Source of the DNA: Hydrogenophaga sp. IBVHS2
GTDB lineage: Bacteria; Pseudomonadota; Gammaproteobacteria; Burkholderiales; Burkholderiaceae_C
Reading direction: 5' to 3'
NCBI RefSeq assembly: GCF_002127215.1
Contig: NZ_NFUT01000002.1
Span: 589,069 to 653,068, forward strand
Length of the DNA: 64,000 nucleotides
The position numbers were made by a program, and so were the translations under genes. How positions within the stretch are numbered: the first letter of the stretch is position 1; each line of letters starts with the position of its first letter. The notes below the pieces were generated by a model. It was given only the letters and a program-made list of their open reading frames with translations, did no database searches and had not been told where the DNA came from. Shown piece by piece: positions 1-10,715 of the stretch.

Positions 1-1
1 G

Positions 2-3000
2 GTGAGCGAGCAGACCACCCTGGCCGAGATCGACGGCAACCGCACCGCTGGCCGCCTCGGGCTGCAGCGCCGCGTGGTGGCCGACAGCCAGGGCGGACAG
101 GTCGAGGGCGACGGTGACATCACCGTGGACGCCGTCACCGACGTGCGCAATGCCGAAGTGGTGCTGGCCGTGGCCGGCAGCAGCGGCACGGCCGTGGCCG
201 GTGTCATCGATGTGTCGGTCCATTCCAGCACCACCCAGGCGCTGGTGCGACAGGCCGATCTGCAGGCCAGCGGCCGCAACCGGGGCGTGGTGGTCGAGAA
301 CCAGGACCGGTCCCAGGGCGAGGTGACCGTCGTCGACGGGGGCATCCGCGTGCGGGCGGAGGACCGGGGCAACATCCTGCGTGCCGCCGGTTCGGCCGGC
401 GTGAGCTGGGGCGGTGGTGGTGGCGCCAGCGGTGCGGTGTCGATCATGGTGGCCCGCAGCGAGGCACTGGCTTCGGTGTCGGGTTCCATCGTGCAGGCGC
501 CCAAGCTGGAGGTGGAGTCGCTCAACCGCAAGCAGATCGACAGCTACGCCATCGGCCTGGGCGCCGGCACCGACGCCGGCGTGGGCGGCACCTTCTCGCT
601 GATCATGCTGGGCACGGCGCCCGCATCCGGCCCCGAGGCGCTGCAGGCCTTCACCGGCAGCGGCAAGGGCGGTTCATCGCTCGATCTGGCGGCGCAGGCC
701 ACGGCCTCGCTGGACGGTGTCTTCGAGCTCAAGGAGACCAACGACGACGGCGTCGAGGGCCGCAACGAAAAAGCCCTGGACGCGCAGACCCGCTCCGACA
801 TCCTGGGCGGCGCCAGCACCCGCACCAACGTCGGCAGCCTGCTCTCGAGCAGCGGTGCCAACAGCAGCAAGGCACTGCTGAGCGACTCGATCGTGCGTGT
901 GGGCGCGCTCGACATCGACGCCCGCAGCGAGACCTCCATCATCAACGGCTCCGGCGCCCTGGGTGTGGGCGGCGCGGTCGGTGTGGGCGGCTCCATCGGC
1001 CTGACCTTCGTCAACAACGCGGTCGAGGCGGGCCTGGTGCGCAGCCTGGTGCGGCCGCAGACCGAGGGCGGGCTGCAGCCCGATGTCACGCTCAGCGCGG
1101 TGGCGGCCAATCTGCAGCGGGGCAGCAGCTACACCGTGGACAACGGCGACAACGATGTGGCCTGTGGACTCGACACCACCGTCTGCGGCGTGACCGTGGC
1201 CGGTGGCGGCGGCGGTTTCGTCGGCTTCGGTGCAGCCATTGCCCATGCCACGCTGAACAACCAGGTGTACGCACACCTGGACGGCGATGTGCAGGGCAAG
1301 GACGTGACGGTGGAAGCCACCGACGGCAGCAAGGCCGAGCTGTTCACCCTGGGCGCCGGTGTGGGCCTGGTGGCGGCCGGTGTGTCGTCGGCCACGGCCG
1401 AACGCAACGGCGAGGTGCGGGCGGAAATCAACCCCGATGTCGGCAGCACCGGTCGCGGTGCGGCGTTCACGCCCGCCACCAGCCCGGCGGGTCTGGGGGG
1501 CACCTGGGTGCAGGCCAGCGGCGACGTGCGGGTGGCAGCGACCACCAGCGGCCGGCTGGAAACCCAGGCCATTGCCGTGAGTGCCGGTGCCGCCTCCGGT
1601 GCCGGTGCCGGGACCGGCACCTGGGACCGCATGGTCACCCGCGCGCGCATCGGCGACCGGGCCCTGGTGGGCAGCACCGGCGGTGACATCGCCGTGCTGG
1701 CCACCCATTCGGCCACGCAGTCCAACCGCTCGATCGGTGTGGCGGTGTCGTCGTCGGCCTCGCTGGGCGTGTCGGCCTCGACAGCGCGTGTGCTCTCGCT
1801 GACCGAAGCCGAGATCGCCGACGGTGCGTCCGTGCTGGTGCGGACCGCGCCGCGTGCCGACGGCACTTTCCACGAAGGGACCCTGCGGGTGACGGCCAGC
1901 GACACCTCCGACGCCCGCACCGAGGCCATCGCCGGCACCGGTGCGCTGCTGGTGGGCGCCAACGCCGCTGTGGCCGAGACCACCCAGAACGCACGCACCC
2001 AGGCCCGTCTGGGCGACGATGTGACGCTGGGCTCGGGTGCCCTGGCGCTGAGCGCGACCAGCCAGGTGCGAGGCGACGCCGTGGCCACCGGCATCAGCGT
2101 GGGCGGGCTGCTGTCGCTGGGGGCCGCCATTGCGCGCACCAACGGACAGACCGACACCGATGTGACCGTGGGCCTGCGCACCGCCTATGCCCGTGAGGGC
2201 GACACCATCGCGCCGCCGTCACGCATCGGCATCGTGGCCGATGGCACCTCCCGGCTGCTGGCGCGCAGCCTGGCCGGGTCGGGCGGCATCATTTCGGGCG
2301 CGGCGTCGTCGGCCAAGGTGCTCGACACCGGCCGCGCCACCGTCTCCCTGGCCACCGGGACCGATGCCGACAACGCCGTGCACCTGCGGGGCGACCGCAT
2401 CGAGGTGGCCTCGCGCTACCGCTCGAACTATGCGCTGCACGGCAACGCGGTCAACGCCAGCGTGGTGGGCGCCAGCGGCACCGAGGCCGAGTACAGCAAC
2501 ACCGATGCCGGCTCGGGCCGGCGTTCGGTGTCCACGGTGGATGTGGGCCGGCATGCCGCCATCAAGGGCGTGCTGGGCGTGAGCCTGAGCTCGCTCAACG
2601 GGGTGGACCGTGTGCCGGGCACCGCCAGCCCGACCGACCCCGACAGCGAGTACGTGGCCACCGGCGCCGGTGGCGGCCTCATCAGCGGTGGCGCCGTGCT
2701 GGCCCGCCAGACGCTGCGCCACGAGGCGGCCACCCGCGTGGCCGACGACGTGCTCATCGGCACCTGCGGCAACCCCTACTACCTGCCGGGCAACGTCACC
2801 ATCACCGCCCGCACCACGAGCGACGCCGACATCCGCGTCAAGCTCAACACCGGTGGCGCGATCCAGGCCCCGTTCACCGATGCCCACACCGATCTGGACA
2901 GCCAGGTGTCGGCCACGCTGGGCGAGCGGGTGCGCATCCTGAGCTCGGGTGTGTTTGCCCTGACGACCAGCGCCGACCACAAGGCGCTGAGCGAGGCGCT

Positions 3001-6000
3001 GACCAAGACCTATGGCGCCATCGGCATTGCCGGCGGATCGTCGAGCACGGTGCTCAAGGTGAACGAGAACGTGCGGGTCGGCCGCAACACCTCGATCTTC
3101 TCCTGGGACACGGCCCATATCGGGGCCGGCATGTCGGCCGAAGGCGCAGCCGCCAACCTGCTGGGTGCCCGTGCCATCACCGATGTCTACAACTACGCGG
3201 TCATCCCGATCACGCCGGAGCTGGCTGCCGACGGCCAGGCCATCGACAACGCCACGGTGGTGCTGGAGGCCGGCAGCGACATCCGGTCGGTGCGCGATGT
3301 CAACCTGAAGGCGGCACGCGGTCTGGCCGATGCCAAGGTCCAGGCCAGCGGCCACAACCCGTATTCGGAAAACACCCAGGAACTGACCGCCGAAGGCACC
3401 ACGCTGGTCCAGTACAACTCCAGCCTGACGGTCAACGGTCGCTTGGCGGCCGGCGTGCGCAGCGACGTGCAGGTGCGCATCGACGGCGCCGGGCAGCTCA
3501 CCTACCAGGTGAGCGACGGCGGCACCGATGCCGGCGCAGCCGCCCTGCGCACCAACGATGACTGGCAGGTTGCTCCGCTGGACGCACTGGCCGACCTGCG
3601 CGGCTTCAGCCCGGTGGGCGTGTTCCTCAAGACCCGCCTGAACGCAGCGGGCTACCTCAACGGACTGGCCGCCTCCGAGACCGACCCGGTGGAAAAGGAC
3701 CGGCTGCAGCGCCTGGCGGGGCTGGTCAACCAGCAGACGCTCGATGCCTTCATCCTGCCCGACCTGCGTGCGGCCGGCGGCAGCATCACGGTCGATGCCT
3801 CCACCGTGAACGGCACCGGTTCGCTGCGCGCGGCCGGCGGTGCCCGCATCAGCATCCGCAACAGCGGCGAGAGCCACCTGATCCTCAACAACATCGAGAT
3901 CCCGGATGCCGCCTCCGGCGGGCGCGTCGATTTCGTGCGGGGCGGTCAGGGCTCGTTGTCGGTGACGCGCATCCGCACCGACGCCAAGCCGCAGATCGAG
4001 GTGATCACCGACTACACCTCGCCCCAGGGCGGCAAAGGCCCGGTGCTGTTCGCCCAGTCCGGTCGCCTGCCCAACGGCGTGAGCAGCGAGATCAACAACC
4101 TCACCGGCGACGTGCTGCTGCGCAACGACTGGGGCGACATCGCCGTGACCAGCGGGGTTTTCGCCGCCACCATCCGCCAGGAGGCGCCCAACGGCGCGAT
4201 CTCGATCGGATCGCCCAACCAGCCGTACTTCGTGGGGGGTGACCCGGCCTTTGCCTGGGCCGCCGCGGTGGCCCAGGTGGCCCGGCGGTCGGCGTTCGCC
4301 TCCGACATGACGCCGTTCCAGATCGCCATGATCGCCGCCGACGACCGGGTGCGGCAGCTGACCGGGTCGCCGTCCACGTCGCAGCTGCAGCTCTCGCAGG
4401 TGCTCAGCGGCGTCAACAGCGAGTGGGTCTACAACTATGCGAACCAGGGCGAGGTGTTCCGCAACTACTTCAACCTCAATGTGGCCGATCCCAACTTCGG
4501 CCAGATTCCGGGGGACTACCGCAACACCAACCCGGCCGAACTGCGCTGGTACGACAACCGCTACTTCTTCCCGGTCTATGTGCAGGTCGCCCGCAGCTCT
4601 TCCAGCGGCTCGGTGTTCAGCGGGGCCAACGCGCCGGCCGACGGGTCGCGGGCCGGCCTCAATGGCGGCCAGCTGGTGGACCTCAATGCTTCCATCCTGG
4701 ACGTCAACGGCCGCATCAGCTCGGGTGTGACCGGCAACCAGTCGGTGCGGGTGAACCGCGATGCGACGGTGACCGTGGGCGACAACACGATCGGCGTGCT
4801 GAACTGCCTGCTCGATGCGGTGTGCGCCTTGCGTGCAGGCCTCACCGGCCACATCGATCCGCGCACCGGTCAGTACCGGCTGGACACGATGGGCAACGGG
4901 GTGGCGCTGGCCGTCAATCCGGGTGACCGGGTGGTCCCGATCTGGTTCGACACCACCAGCCAGACCCTGGTGACCCGACCCATGTCCGGGGGCGACGGCG
5001 GGCGCATCGTGCTCAACGGCCAGATCATCAACAGCAGCCGGCTCAATGCCGAAGGCGGCACGCTGGGCCTGATCCAGCTCAACAGCGGTGCGCCGCAGTT
5101 CGACATCCGCAACGAGACGCCGTTCAAGCTGTCGGTGGCCACCATCAACACCGGCACGCTGGCCAACAGCACGCTGCGCATCACCGATCGCCTGAACGTC
5201 TCGGGCAACCAGCCGCTGACGACCTGGTACGTCTACAACCCCAACCCGGGCGCCGGCACCGGCTTCACCCGCTACACCCTGCGGGGCGTGCCCACCACGC
5301 TGGAGCCGCCATCGGGCCTGAGCGGCGAGTACCTGGGCCAGGTGGGCAACCTCAGCTATGCCCCGGTTGCCGGTGCCCGCCTGAACTGGAGCCGCACCGC
5401 CACCATCAAGCGCGACATCTACAACCCGGTGGCCGGCTCCAACGCCTGGTGGGACTACCGCACCACCGACTGGACCTTCGATGGGGCGGGCTGGGTCAAC
5501 AACCAGAACTACAGCGTCTCCATCGATCCGGCCCGGCAGGGGGAGAACCTGGCCCTGACCACCACCACCTCGGTGCTCTCCGAACCGATATACACGGTCG
5601 GCTACACCGCCAACGGTGCGGCCACACGGCGCTTCGTGATGGTCAACCGCATCCGCGCCACGCAGAACATCAGCGTCCGGGCCGACACGCCGATCCCGAT
5701 CCGCACCGCCGGTGCGCCGGAGGGGCGCATCCAGATCACCTCCCAGGGCGGCATCGAGCTGGCCGGCTCGCTGCTCAACCGCACCGGCGTGACTTCCCTG
5801 GAGGACACCTCGTCGGCCCTGGGCATCCGCAACCGGGCCGGTGCCGACGTCACCCTGACCGCGCGCGAGCTGCTGCTGTCGGCCCGGGCCGACATCGGTG
5901 CGGCCCCCGATCTCAGTGGCCTGAGCCGCCCGCTGCGGGTCGACATGACCCTCAGCGGCGGGGTCCCGGTGGGCAGCCTGAGCGCCACATCGGGCCAGGG

Positions 6001-9000
6001 CTCGGTCTGGCTGGACGTGCTGGGCCCGGTCCGCCTGGGCACCCTGCGCGCCGATGCCGGCACCGCCCGCCTGCATGCCGCGGGCAGCATTGCCGCCACC
6101 GGCCAGGTGCGGGCAGCGCTGGTCGACCTCCAGTCCCGCAACGGCGGCATCCATGGCGCCACACCGACCGATTTCCTCGATCTCGGCGGCGGCGTGATCA
6201 ATGCGGTGGCCCGTCAGGACATCCGCATCCGCAACAGCGGCAGCGAGGTCATGCGGGTCGGCGAGGTGCTCTCCGAGGTGGGCGATGTCTACCTGCGCTC
6301 GCCCGCCGGCATGCGCGATGCGCGCGAGGAAACCCCGCTGGACATCCGTTCGACCGAGGAGATCGACGCCGTCTGGAAGCAGCGCCTCGCCATGTTCGAC
6401 GAGACCGCTGCGCGCGACGATGCGGTGCGCCACACGGTCAGTCCCTACGAGCAGCGCATCCGGGGCGAGTACGACACCTGGTGGCGCCTGCTGGACGCCG
6501 GTGAGGTGCAGGCCGATGGCAGCTTCCGCATCGGGCGGGTGGACGAGAGCTGGCGCGAGCGGGTCCGGGCGGCCAGCAGCCTGGCCCAGAACGCCACCGA
6601 CGAGCAGGTGCAGCGCTACATCCTCGACCAGTGGGCCCAGCGCCTGCGCAGCGAGCGGGGCCTGTCCGCCGGTGCGGCCGTCAGCGATGCCGAGGTCCAG
6701 CAATTCGCCGCCGGTCTGTACCAGCGCCTGTCGCGCAGCTTCAGCGAGGCCTGGGGCAATGACAGCTGGCAGCAGTCGGCAGCGTTCCGCAGCTACGACG
6801 CCGGCTTCCGCTTCGACATGCAGACCCAGAACAGCGATCTGTTCGCATCGCTCACCCGGGGCAGCTACTGGGGTGAAGAGCTGCTGAGCAACCAGATCCG
6901 TGCGGCGGCCCTCAACCGCAGCAGCACCGAGGTGCCGGCACCGACCTACACCAACGTGTCGGGCCGCCGGGTGGTGCTCGACGTGGGTGGCGCCACCGGT
7001 TCTGTCGGTCGCTACATCGACAACCTGCGGGTCGATCTCTACAACCCGGACGGAACGACCCGGACCCTGACCGATCTGGAGCGCCAGGCCCTGCTGCTGG
7101 CCAGCAGCCCGGGCGATCTGGAAACCGTCAATGGCAGCAACGGCCGTCCCGCCGCCTTCATCGTGCGGCAGAACCGTCCGCTGATCGTGCGCGCCACCGA
7201 GGGCCTGGACGCCACCGCCGGCCTCAACGTGGTCCTGACGGCGCGCGGCAGCCTGCCGGTGGAGCGCATCGAGGCCCGTACCGGTCAGGTGCGGGTGGCG
7301 GCCGAGGAGGGCATCGTGCGGGCCCTGGGGGCCACCGGCACCGCCATGACCGCCGGCGCGGGCGGCATCATCCTCAACGCCGGTCGCGGTGGCATCGGCA
7401 CCGAGACCCAGGCCCTGACCCTGGCCGGCCAGGCCGGCCAGGACCTGCGCCTGATCCAGGCCCGCGCCGGCGGCAGCGTCAACCTGCAGCGGGTGGACGA
7501 TGGCAACCTGGTCTTCGACGAGCTGACCTCGGGCGACCGCCTGCAGGTCACGGTGGGGCAGGGCGATCTGCTGGCCAGTGCCGACGCGCTGGACATCGCG
7601 GCGCACCGCATCGACCTGAGCGTGGCCGATGGTCGTGTGGGCAGCGTCGATCCGGCCGGACACGCCCGCTGGCTGGTGGGCCGGGCCGCCGGCGGCACGG
7701 CCGAGGGCAGCCTGTCGTTCCAGGTGCGCGACGGCTTCGCACTGGAACTCGCTGCCGGCAGCCAGGGCCTGCGGGTCACCGATCAGGGGGGCCAGGCGTC
7801 CCGCGCCGGCTCGATCGACTGGCGCGTGCCCGACACCGCCACCGGTGACGGCCTGGACCTCACGCTGGACACCGCGCTGGCCCTGACCCAGGGCATGCGC
7901 CTGCGCGGCGAGGCCGACCTGCGCATCACGCAGCAGGGTTCGGTGACGGCCGCTGCGGGCGACATCGATCTGGCATTCGCCCGCCTGCGCTCGGAGCGCA
8001 CCGGCGGCCTGGACCTGGACGCGCAGGGCACGGGCGCCGAGGGGCAGCTGCGGCTGCGTGCCTCGGAAGGCGATGTCTTCATCGCCGGTCTGGCCGGCCG
8101 CACCCTCTCCGTGGACGCGGTGGGGCGCATCGAAGGACGGGATGGTGCGGTGCACCTGCAGGCCCGCGAGTCGGTGGACCTCAACGGGGCCGGTGGGGGC
8201 AGCGGCATCGGCACTTCGGCGGCGCGGCCGCTGGTGGTGGACGCACCGACGGTGGCCGCCTCCAGCGCCAGCGGGGATGTGTGGCTGTCGCTGCGTGGCG
8301 CATCGGTGCGGGCTGACCGGCTCAGCGCCCAGGGCACGCTGGATGTGCTGGCCCAGGGCGCGCTGCAGATCACGGCCGATGCTCAGGCCGGCAACGATCT
8401 GCGGCTGCAGGCCGGTGGCAACATCGACATGCGCGACGCCACCAGCCAGCAGGGCAGCATCACCATCGCCACCCCGGGCGAGCTGCGCTTCGGGGCTTTG
8501 CTGGCGCCGGCTCCCACCGCCGCCATCACGGTGCGCACCGGCGGCAGCATCATCGGCGACCGCATCGAGTCGGGCGACCTGATCGACCTGCGCTCGGGCC
8601 AAGCGCTGCAGGTCGGCAACCTGACCGGCCGCCGGGTGCGGGTCGACACCCAGGCGGCGCTGAGCATCGATGTGTTGCGCACCGAAGAGGCCAGTCTGTT
8701 CAGCGCCACCGAGCTCAGCCTGCGCGAAGGCCGCATCCAGCGCCGCATCGATCTGGGTGCCCCGCGCGTGCAGGCCGGCATCGTGCACACCGGTGGCCCG
8801 GCGCCGCTGCTCTTCACCCTGGGCGGCTACCAGCCGGGCAGCGTGGCCGATGCGGCCCGCCTGAACGTCGCCAGCGGCGCGGGCATCCGATCGACCGACG
8901 TGCGGGTGAGCGATGCGGTGTTCGACTTCAGTGCGCCGTCGTACGCCCTGGAGGACGTCTACGCCCTCAACCGGCTGGAGGTCAACCATGCGGGCGTGCG

Positions 9001-9409
9001 CGTGGTGGCCGACAACCGCGCGCCGGACGTCAGCGACCCGCAGACCGATCTGTTCCTGTACGAGCCGGATGCCCGCTTCGCGCTGTTCGGCCGCAACGGG
9101 GCGGTGTTCACCACCTCCTACGTGCTCAAGGGACGGCAAGGCCTGCCGGTGTTCATGAGCAACTACAACCTGCCGCACACCGACGCGGACCTGCTGACCT
9201 ACGGCACCACGGTGCTGACGGTCAAGGGCCTGCTGGCCACGCAGCAGCACACCGGCGGGCTGTCCAGCCTGGGCAGCGTGCCGGGCCTGTTCCCGTCCTA
9301 CCTGCCGCGTCCGCAGATGCCGCGGCCGCAGATGCAGCCGCCGGCCAGCGGCCCGGCCCTGCGGGCCTCGGCCGACGACAGCGTGGAGGTCAGCCTGGCG
9401 CCGCAGTGA
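2..9409 (+). CDS. Giant filamentous adhesin, LktA/hemagglutinin-like (5' truncated)
   Basis: An uninterrupted reading frame of 3135 residues is already open at the left edge, so the true start and any signal peptide lie upstream. The protein is Gly/Ala/Ser/Asp-rich with endless short beta-strand-like repeats (GVGG, SVSGS, LRAAGG type), typical of beta-helical filamentous surface proteins. The arrangement resembles the leukotoxin LktA family filamentous adhesins of Burkholderiales, which are thousands of residues long and thought to be exported by two-partner secretion. A charged, Trp/Gln/Arg-rich, probably alpha-helical stretch at about residues 2115-2305 interrupts the beta repeats. The C-terminus ends SVEVSLAPQ and shows no autotransporter barrel. 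No TpsB-type transporter gene is present to the right. Family assignment is by composition and pattern, and the function (adhesion or biofilm) is inferred. Confidence 0.75.
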   Translation: MSEQTTLAEIDGNRTAGRLGLQRRVVADSQGGQVEGDGDITVDAVTDVRNAEVVLAVAGSSGTAVAGVIDVSVHSSTTQALVRQADLQASGRNRGVVVENQDRSQGEVTVVDGGIRVRAEDRGNILRAAGSAGVSWGGGGGASGAVSIMVARSEALASVSGSIVQAPKLEVESLNRKQIDSYAIGLGAGTDAGVGGTFSLIMLGTAPASGPEALQAFTGSGKGGSSLDLAAQATASLDGVFELKETNDDGVEGRNEKALDAQTRSDILGGASTRTNVGSLLSSSGANSSKALLSDSIVRVGALDIDARSETSIINGSGALGVGGAVGVGGSIGLTFVNNAVEAGLVRSLVRPQTEGGLQPDVTLSAVAANLQRGSSYTVDNGDNDVACGLDTTVCGVTVAGGGGGFVGFGAAIAHATLNNQVYAHLDGDVQGKDVTVEATDGSKAELFTLGAGVGLVAAGVSSATAERNGEVRAEINPDVGSTGRGAAFTPATSPAGLGGTWVQASGDVRVAATTSGRLETQAIAVSAGAASGAGAGTGTWDRMVTRARIGDRALVGSTGGDIAVLATHSATQSNRSIGVAVSSSASLGVSASTARVLSLTEAEIADGASVLVRTAPRADGTFHEGTLRVTASDTSDARTEAIAGTGALLVGANAAVAETTQNARTQARLGDDVTLGSGALALSATSQVRGDAVATGISVGGLLSLGAAIARTNGQTDTDVTVGLRTAYAREGDTIAPPSRIGIVADGTSRLLARSLAGSGGIISGAASSAKVLDTGRATVSLATGTDADNAVHLRGDRIEVASRYRSNYALHGNAVNASVVGASGTEAEYSNTDAGSGRRSVSTVDVGRHAAIKGVLGVSLSSLNGVDRVPGTASPTDPDSEYVATGAGGGLISGGAVLARQTLRHEAATRVADDVLIGTCGNPYYLPGNVTITARTTSDADIRVKLNTGGAIQAPFTDAHTDLDSQVSATLGERVRILSSGVFALTTSADHKALSEALTKTYGAIGIAGGSSSTVLKVNENVRVGRNTSIFSWDTAHIGAGMSAEGAAANLLGARAITDVYNYAVIPITPELAADGQAIDNATVVLEAGSDIRSVRDVNLKAARGLADAKVQASGHNPYSENTQELTAEGTTLVQYNSSLTVNGRLAAGVRSDVQVRIDGAGQLTYQVSDGGTDAGAAALRTNDDWQVAPLDALADLRGFSPVGVFLKTRLNAAGYLNGLAASETDPVEKDRLQRLAGLVNQQTLDAFILPDLRAAGGSITVDASTVNGTGSLRAAGGARISIRNSGESHLILNNIEIPDAASGGRVDFVRGGQGSLSVTRIRTDAKPQIEVITDYTSPQGGKGPVLFAQSGRLPNGVSSEINNLTGDVLLRNDWGDIAVTSGVFAATIRQEAPNGAISIGSPNQPYFVGGDPAFAWAAAVAQVARRSAFASDMTPFQIAMIAADDRVRQLTGSPSTSQLQLSQVLSGVNSEWVYNYANQGEVFRNYFNLNVADPNFGQIPGDYRNTNPAELRWYDNRYFFPVYVQVARSSSSGSVFSGANAPADGSRAGLNGGQLVDLNASILDVNGRISSGVTGNQSVRVNRDATVTVGDNTIGVLNCLLDAVCALRAGLTGHIDPRTGQYRLDTMGNGVALAVNPGDRVVPIWFDTTSQTLVTRPMSGGDGGRIVLNGQIINSSRLNAEGGTLGLIQLNSGAPQFDIRNETPFKLSVATINTGTLANSTLRITDRLNVSGNQPLTTWYVYNPNPGAGTGFTRYTLRGVPTTLEPPSGLSGEYLGQVGNLSYAPVAGARLNWSRTATIKRDIYNPVAGSNAWWDYRTTDWTFDGAGWVNNQNYSVSIDPARQGENLALTTTTSVLSEPIYTVGYTANGAATRRFVMVNRIRATQNISVRADTPIPIRTAGAPEGRIQITSQGGIELAGSLLNRTGVTSLEDTSSALGIRNRAGADVTLTARELLLSARADIGAAPDLSGLSRPLRVDMTLSGGVPVGSLSATSGQGSVWLDVLGPVRLGTLRADAGTARLHAAGSIAATGQVRAALVDLQSRNGGIHGATPTDFLDLGGGVINAVARQDIRIRNSGSEVMRVGEVLSEVGDVYLRSPAGMRDAREETPLDIRSTEEIDAVWKQRLAMFDETAARDDAVRHTVSPYEQRIRGEYDTWWRLLDAGEVQADGSFRIGRVDESWRERVRAASSLAQNATDEQVQRYILDQWAQRLRSERGLSAGAAVSDAEVQQFAAGLYQRLSRSFSEAWGNDSWQQSAAFRSYDAGFRFDMQTQNSDLFASLTRGSYWGEELLSNQIRAAALNRSSTEVPAPTYTNVSGRRVVLDVGGATGSVGRYIDNLRVDLYNPDGTTRTLTDLERQALLLASSPGDLETVNGSNGRPAAFIVRQNRPLIVRATEGLDATAGLNVVLTARGSLPVERIEARTGQVRVAAEEGIVRALGATGTAMTAGAGGIILNAGRGGIGTETQALTLAGQAGQDLRLIQARAGGSVNLQRVDDGNLVFDELTSGDRLQVTVGQGDLLASADALDIAAHRIDLSVADGRVGSVDPAGHARWLVGRAAGGTAEGSLSFQVRDGFALELAAGSQGLRVTDQGGQASRAGSIDWRVPDTATGDGLDLTLDTALALTQGMRLRGEADLRITQQGSVTAAAGDIDLAFARLRSERTGGLDLDAQGTGAEGQLRLRASEGDVFIAGLAGRTLSVDAVGRIEGRDGAVHLQARESVDLNGAGGGSGIGTSAARPLVVDAPTVAASSASGDVWLSLRGASVRADRLSAQGTLDVLAQGALQITADAQAGNDLRLQAGGNIDMRDATSQQGSITIATPGELRFGALLAPAPTAAITVRTGGSIIGDRIESGDLIDLRSGQALQVGNLTGRRVRVDTQAALSIDVLRTEEASLFSATELSLREGRIQRRIDLGAPRVQAGIVHTGGPAPLLFTLGGYQPGSVADAARLNVASGAGIRSTDVRVSDAVFDFSAPSYALEDVYALNRLEVNHAGVRVVADNRAPDVSDPQTDLFLYEPDARFALFGRNGAVFTTSYVLKGRQGLPVFMSNYNLPHTDADLLTYGTTVLTVKGLLATQQHTGGLSSLGSVPGLFPSYLPRPQMPRPQMQPPASGPALRASADDSVEVSLAPQ

Positions 9410-9424
9410 GGCACCGGGCGGCGG

Positions 9425-9877
9425 TCAGCCCTGCAGCTGACCGTCGCCCGTGCCGGCGGGCAGGGCCGAGGCCGGCAGGCCGAACACCCGGTCGAAGGCC
9501 CAGTTGAAGACGAAGGTGTAGATCAGGAAGAACACGATCAGGCCGATGTCCATGACGAAGGCCTCCCACAGCGTGAGGTCCAGCCACCAGGCAAAGGCCG
9601 GCACCAGGGTGATCACCAGACCGGTCTCGAAACCCACGGCATGCGCCACCCGCCGTCCCAGGCTGCGGCCCCGGGTGGCCTGTCGGGATTCCCACCACTC
9701 GAACGCGGTGTTGTAGGCCAGGTTCCAGACCACGGCCACCACGGCCGCGCCCACGGCGGCCACGCCGGCCCGCTCCAGGTCGCTGCCGGAGAACAGCTGG
9801 AGCATCACGGTGGAGGCGGTGATGGCGATCAGCTCATAGAGCGTGACGTAGACGAGCTTGCGCTGGAGACCTTGCAT
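9425..9877 (-). CDS. PACE-family multidrug/biguanide efflux transporter
   Basis: About 150 residues forming four predicted membrane helices in two tandem bacterial-transmembrane-pair units. The first begins MQGLQRKLVYVTLYELIAI and the second carries RRVAHAVGFETGLVITL. The conserved patterns (E in the first helix, W-N-x-x-[YF]-N-x-x-F-[DE] at each repeat end: WNLAYNTAFEWWE and FNWAFDRVFG) are those of the proteobacterial antimicrobial compound efflux (PACE/AceI) family, which exports chlorhexidine and short diamines by proton antiport. I start at ATG 9877 because this gives the normal family length. The longer frame to 10015 adds a Pro-rich non-family extension that overlaps the divergent cupin gene. 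It lies tail to tail with the adhesin gene, 16 bp apart. Confidence 0.85.
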   Translation of the reverse strand: MQGLQRKLVYVTLYELIAITASTVMLQLFSGSDLERAGVAAVGAAVVAVVWNLAYNTAFEWWESRQATRGRSLGRRVAHAVGFETGLVITLVPAFAWWLDLTLWEAFVMDIGLIVFFLIYTFVFNWAFDRVFGLPASALPAGTGDGQLQG

Positions 9878-9973
9878 GGGGGGCCCGGGAACCAAACCCG
9901 CGACTCTAACCGGTCGGGCCCGCCCATGCACCGACACGGTGCAGGGTATCTCAGCCGGGGGCAGAATCTCCGC

Positions 9974-10675
9974 ATGAAACTCCGTGCCGACTGGTCCCAG
10001 CGCTGTGTGGTCCACAGCAATGACCTGCCCTGGGTCCCGTCACCCTCGAAACTGGTGGAGCGCCGCATGCTCGAGCGCGACGGCGACGAGGTGGCCCGCG
10101 CCACCTCGGTGGTGCGTTACGCACCGGGCGCCCGGTTCGACGCCCACGACCACGGGCTGGGCGAGGAAATCCTGGTGCTCGAGGGCGTGTTCAGCGACGA
10201 GAGCGGCAACCACGGCCCCGGCACCTACCTCAAGAACCCGCCGGGCTCGCGGCATGCGCCGTTCTCGGAGCCGGGCTGCACCCTCTTCGTCAAGCTGCGT
10301 TACCAGGACCCGCAGGACCAGGCGCAGCTGGCCATCGACACCCGCCGCGCCGACTTGCGCCCGGGCCTGGTGCCCGGCCTGTCGGTGCTGCCGCTCTCGT
10401 CCTTCGGCACCTGCCACACCGCGCTGGTTCGCTGGGCGCCGGGCACGTATTTCAACCCGCACCAGCACTACGGGGGCGAGGAGATCTTCGTGGTGGAGGG
10501 CGTGTTCTCCGACGAGCACGGCGATTACCCGGCGGGCAGCTGGCTGCGCAGCCCGCACCTGAGCCAGCACCAGCCGTTCTCGCGCGAGGGCTGCCTGATC
10601 TTCGTGAAGACCGGGCACCTGCTGGCGGATGCGCAGGCACCGGCCGGCACGGGTTACGGCCGCGTCGGCGCCTGA
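9974..10675 (+). CDS. Two-domain cupin protein, ChrR-like
   Basis: A 233-residue protein with two copies of a ChrR-type cupin barrel. The first has HDHGLGEEILVLEGVFSDE near residues 58-76 and the second has HQHYGGEEIFVVEGVFSDE near residues 160-178, each followed by G-x-[YW]-L-[KR]-[NS]-P. The two H-x-H...E clusters suggest two metal sites. ChrR cupin domains occur in anti-sigma factors sensing singlet oxygen and in stand-alone proteins of unknown role. No anti-sigma zinc domain or ECF sigma gene is present here, so a regulatory role is not supported. Start chosen at ATG 9974, where the conserved sequence begins. The internal symmetry suggests gene duplication. Confidence 0.75.
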   Translation: MKLRADWSQRCVVHSNDLPWVPSPSKLVERRMLERDGDEVARATSVVRYAPGARFDAHDHGLGEEILVLEGVFSDESGNHGPGTYLKNPPGSRHAPFSEPGCTLFVKLRYQDPQDQAQLAIDTRRADLRPGLVPGLSVLPLSSFGTCHTALVRWAPGTYFNPHQHYGGEEIFVVEGVFSDEHGDYPAGSWLRSPHLSQHQPFSREGCLIFVKTGHLLADAQAPAGTGYGRVGA

Positions 10676-10715
10676 AAATCGCCGCCCGGGCCCAACCTGC
10701 GACAATCGGGGGTCT

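Noticed and set aside
2219..9250. Minus-strand open frame of 2343 codons opposite the adhesin gene
   Set aside because: Its product is a low-complexity Arg/His/Gly/Ala string with no domain. Long antisense frames are expected in very GC-rich genes with strong third-position bias, and the plus-strand product has clear adhesin character.
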